NCBI GenBank assembly: GCA_002391225.1
Contig: DGRV01000039.1
Span: 9,401-36,909, forward strand
Reading direction: 5' to 3'
DNA: 27,509 nucleotides
Origin: Christensenella sp. UBA4379
Lineage (GTDB): Bacteria > Bacillota > Clostridia > Christensenellales > Aristaeellaceae
Shown: in pieces, positions 23,389-27,509 of the stretch
How the letters are laid out: every line of letters starts with the position of its first letter
Numbering within the stretch: position 1 is the first letter of the stretch
Notes under the pieces: generated by a model
What the model saw: only the letters and a program-made list of their open reading frames with translations
What the model was told of the DNA's origin: nothing
Databases searched by the model: none
Translations under genes and position numbers: made by a program

Positions 23389-24702
23389 TTCGGCGGCGGG
23401 AGCCGCTTCAGCGGGGGCGGATGCTTCCGCAGCAGGGGCTTCAGTCGGAGCTTCGGTCGCCGCGGGGGCTTCCGTAGCGGGAATCTCGGTCGCCTCAGGG
23501 GCTTCCGCCGCTTCGGGCTGGTCCGCTGGAGCGGCGGCTGCGCCGGACAGCTTCTCCGCGCCCTTGTTGATCGCGTTCACGATCGCCGTCTTGGTGATGG
23601 TCGCGCCGGCAAGCACGTCCACGTCCGCCACAGCCAGCGGCGGGGTCAGGCCGACGAAGGCCTGGGCCACTTCGGGCTCCAGCGCTTTGGCGCCGATGCC
23701 CTCGGTCTCGGCAAACTCGTCGTCGCCAATATTCAGCGCCGCGATCTTTCCTTCCTCGTCCAGCGTCAGCACGACGGCCACCAGACCGCCGAAGCCCTGC
23801 TCGGACACCTTGACGGAAGGCGTGCCGGCGGCGTCCTTCACCATCTGGGCGGCCTTGTTGACCGCTTCCACCAGGGCCGTCTTGGTCACCGTCGCCCCAG
23901 CCAGGATGTCCACGTCAGCCACGGCCAGCGGCGGGGTCAGGCCCACCAGGGCCTGGGCCACCTCGGGCTCCAGGGCCTTGGCACCGATGCCCTCGGTCTC
24001 GGCAAACTCGTCGTCGCCGATGGTGATTTCGCTGATCTTGTCCTGATCATCCAGCGTGAGCTCGACCGCCACCAGGCCGCCGAAGCCCTGCGCGCTCGCC
24101 TTCGCGGTGCGGGAGCCGGCCACCACGGTCTCTTCCTCTCCGCCGATGCCCAGGACGGTTTTGACATATTCGCCCGCCGTATTGACCGCGTTGGTCACGG
24201 CGGTGGAGGTGCGGGTCGCCGCGGTGATGGCGTCCACGGTGTTGTCTCCCTTTTCGCCGTCCGCCTTGATCAGTTTCAGCCGGGGCGTTTTGCCCTGGAA
24301 CTGATCCGTGAAGGCTGGGTCCTTGGTTTTGGCGCCCAGGCCCGGCGTTTCGGCGAAGTTGGCGCCGCCGACGGAAATGCCCGTCAGCGCGGCTTCCTTG
24401 TTGAAGCCCGCGGTGACCTCCACCTCGCCGCCGAAGCCCTGGGTCAGGACCGTGGCGACCAGGCCGATGGTTTCACCGTTCTTCTTCGCCTCGTACAGGC
24501 TGTCCAGCCCGCTGCCTTCTTCCAGCTCCAGCTGCTCAAAGCTGTCCGCTTCCGGCTGGAGCGCCTGACGGGACGCCTCTGCCCGGGCTACCTGCTGCTC
24601 GGCAATGGTGTCCTTGGTGACCTCGTTGGTCAGGCCCAGCAGAAAGCTGGCGACCAAAGCGATGGCCAGAAGGACCGCCCAGGCTGCATACGATTTTTTC
24701 AT
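22129..24702 (-). CDS. rnfG: Giant RnfG-like subunit with seven FMN-binding domains
   Basis: Normal RnfG has about 200 residues and one flavin; this one has 857. A membrane helix (residues 5-24) and domain 1 (about 75-185, with FAETPGLGAK and D157-AITAATRTS) match ordinary RnfG. Domains 2 and 3 (about 198-290 and 296-386) are close copies with FAETEGIGAK and DILAGATVT / DVLAGATIT. A Pro/Ala/Glu/Thr linker (387-437) leads to domains 4-7 (starting 439, 550, 661 and 769), near-identical, each with DAVTGATTSS and joined by acidic EEEKEAPAEEAPAAE linkers. Expected flavinylated threonines are T163, T271, T368, T509, T620, T731 and T839. Domain 1 has TAAT instead of S/TGAT. The chain should extend outside the membrane as a multi-flavin electron carrier. 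It starts 10 bases after the FAD synthetase stop and precedes rnfC, whereas the usual rnf order is C-D-G-E-A-B. Confidence 0.93.
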   Translation of the reverse strand: MKKSYAAWAVLLAIALVASFLLGLTNEVTKDTIAEQQVARAEASRQALQPEADSFEQLELEEGSGLDSLYEAKKNGETIGLVATVLTQGFGGEVEVTAGFNKEAALTGISVGGANFAETPGLGAKTKDPAFTDQFQGKTPRLKLIKADGEKGDNTVDAITAATRTSTAVTNAVNTAGEYVKTVLGIGGEEETVVAGSRTAKASAQGFGGLVAVELTLDDQDKISEITIGDDEFAETEGIGAKALEPEVAQALVGLTPPLAVADVDILAGATVTKTALVEAVNKAAQMVKDAAGTPSVKVSEQGFGGLVAVVLTLDEEGKIAALNIGDDEFAETEGIGAKALEPEVAQAFVGLTPPLAVADVDVLAGATITKTAIVNAINKGAEKLSGAAAAPADQPEAAEAPEATEIPATEAPAATEAPTEAPAAEASAPAEAAPAAEGITVSAKGLTGSFPVTVVLNDDGTVKAVTLGESDSENDKPFLAMVNNEVFLNQFAGKAAPVEGIDAVTGATTSSNAIVAAVNEAAASAAPAAEAPKEEEKEAPAEEAPAAEGVTVSAKGLTGSFPVTVALNDDGTVKAVTLGESDSENDKAFLAMVNNEAFLGQFAGQAAPVEGIDAVTGATTSSNAIVAAVNEAAASAAPAAEAPKEEEKEAPAEEAPAAEGITVSAKGLTGSFPVTVALNEDGTVKAVTLGESDSENDKAFLAMVNNEAFLGQFAGKAAPVEGIDAVTGATTSSNAIVAAVNEAAAPAAEASKEEEKEAPAEEAPAAEGITVSAKGLTGSFPVTVTLNEEGTVKAVTLGESDSENDKPFLAMVNNEDFLNQFAGKAAPVEGIDAVTGATTSSNAIVAAVNEALAQAQ
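23410..24113 (-). repeat. Two diverged copies of a 97-residue FMN domain plus linker
   Basis: Domains 2 and 3 of the RnfG-like protein share QGFGGLVAV, IGDDEFAETEGIGAKALEPE and GLTPPLAVADVD in the same order. Their flavin motifs are 97 residues apart (D265 and D362). They resemble domain 1 more than domains 4-7, so the protein grew by at least two separate duplication events. Confidence 0.85.
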
Positions 24703-24712
24703 CTGGCTTTCC

Positions 24713-25315
24713 CTACCTCTCTTGGCTTTTCCGCATGTCTTGGACCGGCCGGCCCAGCATTTCCTCCGCGCGGGACAGATCCCCCTGCCGGAGCGCCTGA
24801 CGGATCGCGGAGCTGGAGATCACCGTCCCATCCGGCAGCTTCACCCGGGGAACCACGGACAGGAGCACCCCCGCGCTTTGGCACAGGGCGCTCAGCTCCC
24901 GGACCCCGGTGTCGCCCCGGAAGCCGAAACGATGATCGTCTCCCGTGATGACGGCCCCGGCGTTCAGGCGGCCCAGCAGAATCTCCTCAAAAAAGACCTT
25001 GCCGGGCATGGCCCGCATCCGTTCGTCAAAGACGCTGACCGCCAGGATTTCACAGCCGTTCGCTGCGAAAATGGCGGCCTTCTCCGACGGGCTGGTCAGC
25101 TGTTCGACCGGCTGATCAGGGCGCAGGACGGAAGCGGGAGGAACGTCGAACGTATGCACCGCGACGGTCAGGCCCTCCCGGCGGGCGATGTCCTGCGCTT
25201 CCTTTAGCAGGGCCAGATGGCCTCGGTGCACCCCGTCGAAATATCCCAGGCACACCGCTGTGCGCTGACTTAGCTTTTCCATCGTCTCCGTGTGGCAGAT
25301 GATCATCCGGTCCAT
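24713..25315 (-). CDS. ribF: Stand-alone FAD synthetase (FMN adenylyltransferase; RibF without riboflavin kinase domain)
   Basis: 200 residues from the ATG at 25315. VCLGYFDGVHRGHLALLKEA (residues 21-40) is the nucleotidyltransferase HxGH-type motif of the RibF N-terminal domain. GDDHRFGFRGDTG (125-137) and ISSSAIRQALRQGDLSRAEE (167-186) are its other landmarks. The chain stops at LGRPVQDM, the point where the riboflavin kinase domain begins in full-length bifunctional RibF of about 310 residues. It should therefore convert FMN and ATP to FAD, but not phosphorylate riboflavin. It is first in the rnf operon, 10 bases before rnfG. ApbE uses FAD to attach FMN to Rnf subunits, which fits this position. 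In-frame ATGs at 25315, 25306 and 25282 are all possible starts; none has an ideal ribosome binding site. Confidence 0.87.
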   Translation of the reverse strand: MDRMIICHTETMEKLSQRTAVCLGYFDGVHRGHLALLKEAQDIARREGLTVAVHTFDVPPASVLRPDQPVEQLTSPSEKAAIFAANGCEILAVSVFDERMRAMPGKVFFEEILLGRLNAGAVITGDDHRFGFRGDTGVRELSALCQSAGVLLSVVPRVKLPDGTVISSSAIRQALRQGDLSRAEEMLGRPVQDMRKSQER

Positions 25316-25536
25316 GCTCCCGGTACTCTCCAATTCCCGTAAATCCCGGCCTTGCGGCCGCGTCCCTGAACAGCTGCCCTGCCTTTGAGCCTGACAGGCA
25401 ATGAAAAAAGGAAATCCCGGGCAGAATGACTTCCTGCACACCAGGTCGGTTTTGCAGGCGCCAAAGGTGCTGAACAGCCGGGCTTCCCTCTTTTCTTTTG
25501 CTTCGTCTGGCATCGGGCAAAGCATTCCCAATTATC
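25316..25536 (-). other. Leader of the ribF-rnf operon
   Basis: About 220 bases from the predicted transcript start to the first ATG. A run of six T on the minus strand (25404-25409) follows a weak AGGAA/TTCCT stem around 25410-25435, which could be an attenuator. I do not find the FMN riboswitch consensus. The FAD synthetase frame stays open through the leader, but no ribosome binding site supports an extended protein. Confidence 0.35.
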
Positions 25537-25542
25537 AGAATA

Positions 25543-25572
25543 AATGTATCACATCCGCTTCCTTTTTGTCAA
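25543..25572 (-). promoter_or_regulatory. Promoter of the ribF-rnfGCDEAB operon
   Basis: Minus strand perfect TTGACA (25567-25572), 18-base spacer, TACATT (25543-25548). It lies between the terminator of the upstream SH3b gene and the operon, so the seven genes are probably one transcript ending at 17671-17719. Confidence 0.65.
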
Positions 25573-25618
25573 TAAGAAAACAGCGTGAGCAGCGCAATTG
25601 AAGAACATGGGAAATCAC

Positions 25619-25652
25619 AAAAAAACCGCCGCGGAACGCATGTCTGCGGCGG
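25619..25652 (-). terminator. Terminator of the SH3b gene at 25670
   Basis: On the minus strand CCGCCGC (25646-25652) pairs with GCGGCGG (25626-25632), followed by seven T (25619-25625). It lies 17 bases after the stop codon. Confidence 0.88.
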
Positions 25653-25669
25653 GCTTAAAATCCAGGTTT

Positions 25670-26410
25670 TTATTGGTTTTTCTGATCGGCGTCGCTCTGG
25701 CCGAAGTCCACGAAGCCGGCGTTGACGTTGACCGCGTTGATGTAGCCCTCGATCTTTTCCTCGGTCTGCGGGTCGGTATAGATCACGTAGTACCAGGGGT
25801 TGCCGTCGTAATCGAAGAACCAGCATTTGACATTCAGCTTGTCCCCGTTGTGCAGCAGGCGGATGATGGTATTTTTATCCGTCCGGTCCATATTGGTGCG
25901 GAGGTTGCCCCCGTTGGGGCCGACGGTACCTTCGCGCTCCACCGCGTGGCCGCCGAAGATCCAGTATTCACCCTTCATGATGGACACCGGGCGGATGCTG
26001 AAGGCGTAGCTGAAATTGCCGTCGTACAGGGCGTTCGTTTCGCCCGAGCGGAAGCGGGTGATGCCCAGGTAGCCGGTATTTTTCGGCGGCAGATAGGCAT
26101 CGCTGTAGGAATTGCTTTCCCTGAAGGCAGTGATTTCCACGTAGTTGGCGGCCACGTAGCCCACGTATTCCAGATAGCGGACCAGGTACCAGCCGCCGAC
26201 GACGCTCAGCACCTCCATCGTGCTGCCGGAATGTACTTTGATAATCAGATTGTCGTCGTTCCCCGCTTCCGGGCTGGAGCGCAGTTTGCAGCCGCGGGCC
26301 CCCGCCGTCACCCTGTCCGGGATCTGATCCGCCAGCGATCCCGCCGCGCACAGCAGGACCGAAGCGCAAAGAAGAAGGGAAATCAACGTCTTCCAAAGCC
26401 GATGTTTCAC
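25670..26410 (-). CDS. Secreted protein with two SH3b-like domains, paralogue A
   Basis: 246 residues. The N-terminus MKHRLWKTLISLLLCASVLL is a signal peptide with likely cleavage after SLA (residue 27). The first SH3b unit is about residues 36-95 (GCKLRSSPEAG, WYLVRYLEYVGYVAANYV). A segment at 129-157, YDGNFSYAFSIRPVSIMKGE followed by YWIFGGHAV, does not match SH3b and is shared with the next gene. The second SH3b unit is about 161-231 (NLRTNMDRTDKNT, NPWYYVIY, EGYINAVNV). No enzyme domain is seen. The ribosome binding site is poor (GGAGG lies about 16 bases from the ATG), and a stem-loop precedes the gene. It probably binds the cell wall; its role is unknown. Confidence 0.87.
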   Translation of the reverse strand: MKHRLWKTLISLLLCASVLLCAAGSLADQIPDRVTAGARGCKLRSSPEAGNDDNLIIKVHSGSTMEVLSVVGGWYLVRYLEYVGYVAANYVEITAFRESNSYSDAYLPPKNTGYLGITRFRSGETNALYDGNFSYAFSIRPVSIMKGEYWIFGGHAVEREGTVGPNGGNLRTNMDRTDKNTIIRLLHNGDKLNVKCWFFDYDGNPWYYVIYTDPQTEEKIEGYINAVNVNAGFVDFGQSDADQKNQ

Positions 26411-26438
26411 TTTCGACAGCCTCCAAACCCATTCACGC

Positions 26439-26465
26439 GCCGCCGCTATATATCAGCGCGGCGGC
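26439..26465. repeat. Hairpin upstream of SH3b paralogue A
   Basis: GCCGCCGC (26439-26446) and GCGGCGGC (26458-26465) form an 8-bp stem with an AT-rich loop TATATATCAGC, 29 bases before the ATG at 26410. No T-run follows. It may control read-through or translation of the gene, which has a weak ribosome binding site. Confidence 0.45.
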
Positions 26466-26477
26466 AGACAGCCTTTT

Positions 26478-26509
26478 AATAAAACAGGGGAGGGCAGACG
26501 CCTCCCCCT
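26478..26509 (-). terminator. Probable terminator of SH3b paralogue B
   Basis: On the minus strand AGGGGGAGGC pairs with GCCCTCCCCT (26486-26509) with one mismatch, followed by GTTTTATT. It lies 21 bases after the stop of the gene at 26531. Confidence 0.7.
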
Positions 26510-26530
26510 GAACGTCAGCCGTTCAGCCGA

Positions 26531-27265
26531 TCAGAAATCATCCTCTTCATCTTCGGGAGACGGAGGCTCAAAGCCCTCGACTTCCACGTTGTCCGCGTGG
26601 ACATAGCCTTCCATGCCCGCGACCTCGACATAGTACCAGACGCCGCCGGTGCTGTCAAAGAAATAGCACTTGACGTCCAGACGGGTGCGGCGCGGCAGGT
26701 TCTGATAGATCACGTTCTTGACGTCGTAGGCTTCCATCTTGGAGCGCAGGTTCGCGCCCTTGTTGACGACGGTGCCGGCCGCTTCCAGGGCGTGGCCGCC
26801 GTAGCGCCAGTACGCGCCTTCCATGAGGCTGACGTCCCGGCCGCCGAAGGTCTTGTTGTAGTTGCCGTCAAACAGGAACGTATCGCCGTGCAGGTCGATC
26901 ACGGAAGACCACATCTGCTGGTCGGCGTAGTATTCCTGGGGAACTTCCTTGCCGGTGTCCCGGTCGGTCGTGCCGGTGATGAACACCACGCCCTCGGCCA
27001 CATAACCCCTGCGGCCGTTGTAGCGGACCCTGTACCAGCCCTCGTCATAGCTGACCACGTCCAGCTCCACATAGGCGCCGAGGTTGAAAATCACGTTATC
27101 GCCGTAGGCGGTGGGCTGGGAACGCATCCTGGCGCCGTTTTCCAGCGTCATGACCTGGCCGACAAACTCCAGCTTCTGCTCCTCCGCAACCGCACCGACG
27201 CAGCCGGAGAGCAGGATCAGGCAAAGGACCAGAGATATGGTGGAATTCCAAATACGCTTTTTCAT
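26531..27265 (-). CDS. Secreted SH3b-like protein, paralogue B, possible lipoprotein
   Basis: 244 residues, same layout as the gene at 25670. The N-terminus MKKRIWNSTISLVLCLILLS is followed by G-C22, giving L19-S-G-C22, a good lipobox; cleavage after AVA (residue 27) by signal peptidase I is the alternative. First SH3b unit about residues 42-97 (GARMRSQPTAYG, WYRVRYNGRRGYVAEGVV), shared segment 132-161 (FDGNYNKTFGGRDVSLMEGA then YWRYGGHALE), second SH3b unit about 163-228 (NLRSKMEAYD, VWYYVEVAGMEGYVHADNV). It ends in an acidic tail PPSPEDEEDDF. AGGAGG supports the start, and a near-consensus promoter lies at 27334-27362. It is probably a wall-associated surface protein of unknown function. 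Confidence 0.88.
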   Translation of the reverse strand: MKKRIWNSTISLVLCLILLSGCVGAVAEEQKLEFVGQVMTLENGARMRSQPTAYGDNVIFNLGAYVELDVVSYDEGWYRVRYNGRRGYVAEGVVFITGTTDRDTGKEVPQEYYADQQMWSSVIDLHGDTFLFDGNYNKTFGGRDVSLMEGAYWRYGGHALEAAGTVVNKGANLRSKMEAYDVKNVIYQNLPRRTRLDVKCYFFDSTGGVWYYVEVAGMEGYVHADNVEVEGFEPPSPEDEEDDF

Positions 27266-27333
27266 GTTGAATGATCCTCCTGTTTTGAAATACGGGCTAC
27301 ACCGCTGAGACGGTGCTGTGTGTATTCTGATTT

Positions 27334-27362
27334 ATTATAAACTGAAAACGACAAATTGGCAA
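27334..27362 (-). promoter_or_regulatory. Promoter of SH3b paralogue B
   Basis: Minus strand TTGCCA (27357-27362), 17-base spacer, perfect TATAAT (27334-27339), leader about 60 bases. The -35 and -10 hexamers are identical to those of the MATE promoter. Confidence 0.8.
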
Positions 27363-27449
27363 GAATAAATCATGTAAATTGTGAAAAAATTGTGAAATTT
27401 ATCTGCCCCGCCCAGGAGGACTTCCGGCGGGCACTCCCGCGGCACATGG

Positions 27450-27487
27450 AAAAGCCCTCGAAAGACTGCAGCTTTCAAGGGCTTTTT
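27450..27487. terminator. Bidirectional terminator next to the tRNA
   Basis: AAAAGCCCT (27450-27458) pairs with AGGGCTTTT (27478-27486), with inner GAAAG/CTTTC and one mismatch. On the minus strand it begins right after the tRNA CCA end and finishes in TTTT, so it fits the tRNA terminator. Confidence 0.85.
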
Positions 27488-27509
27488 GGTGCGCCATCAG
27501 GGACTCGAA
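27487..27509 (-). tRNA. 3' end of a tRNA gene, cut by the window edge
   Basis: On the minus strand the last 23 bases begin TTCGAGT, a standard T-loop, continue with CCCTG (T-stem 3' side), ATGGCGC (acceptor 3' side), discriminator A and an encoded CCA. The anticodon is outside the window, so the identity cannot be given. Confidence 0.8.

Noticed and set aside
25316..25531. Extension of the FAD synthetase by 72 residues
   Set aside because: The extra part begins next to the predicted transcript start, has no ribosome site and does not resemble the RibF N-terminus.

Overview
The window is a GC-rich chromosomal segment that reads as a strictly anaerobic Bacillota (Clostridia-type gut or rumen bacterium). 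The basis is strong AGGAGG ribosome binding sites, single-membrane-style secreted proteins, sigma-A type promoters, a complete Rnf (ferredoxin:NAD+ oxidoreductase) operon and a cysteine (PTP-like) phytase relative. Assignment to a family or genus is not possible from the sequence alone.

Layout, left to right. (1) 1-6100, minus strand: a peptide ABC importer operon in the order oppA, oppB, oppC and a fused double ATPase (OppD+OppF in one chain) that runs off the left edge. OppB carries a DnaJ-like four-cysteine insert in its extracytoplasmic loop, and OppA has a signal peptide without a lipobox. (2) 6151-7479, minus: rarA, with its own promoter. (3) 7707-10901, plus: a membrane-anchored coiled-coil protein of about 1064 residues, built from nested heptad-preserving repeats. 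(4) 11057-13279, plus: a fucose-isomerase-like protein followed by a secreted PTP-like phytase homologue. (5) 13407-14913: a GNAT acetyltransferase, a probable small broken gene and a divergent XRE regulator, with an operator-like repeat pair over the minus-strand promoter. (6) 15102-17655: a MATE exporter (minus) and a secreted SH3b protein (plus) from a divergent promoter region. (7) 17775-25315, minus: a stand-alone FAD synthetase, a giant RnfG-like protein, then RnfC, D, E, A and B in one tight operon. (8) 25670-27265, minus: two paralogous secreted SH3b proteins. (9) 27487-27509: the 3' end of a minus-strand tRNA cut by the right edge.

The most striking locus is the rnf operon. Its RnfG-like subunit has about 857 residues rather than the usual ~200 and holds seven FMN-binding domains. 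Each has a recognisable ApbE-type flavinylation motif, and the last four are near-identical tandem copies of 108-111 residues joined by acidic Pro/Ala linkers. rnfG has moved to the front of the operon, directly behind a gene that encodes only the FAD-synthetase half of RibF. FAD is the FMN donor for ApbE, so the operon looks like a flavin-supply plus multi-flavin electron-conduit module attached to the Rnf pump. This is inference from sequence; no apbE is present in the window.
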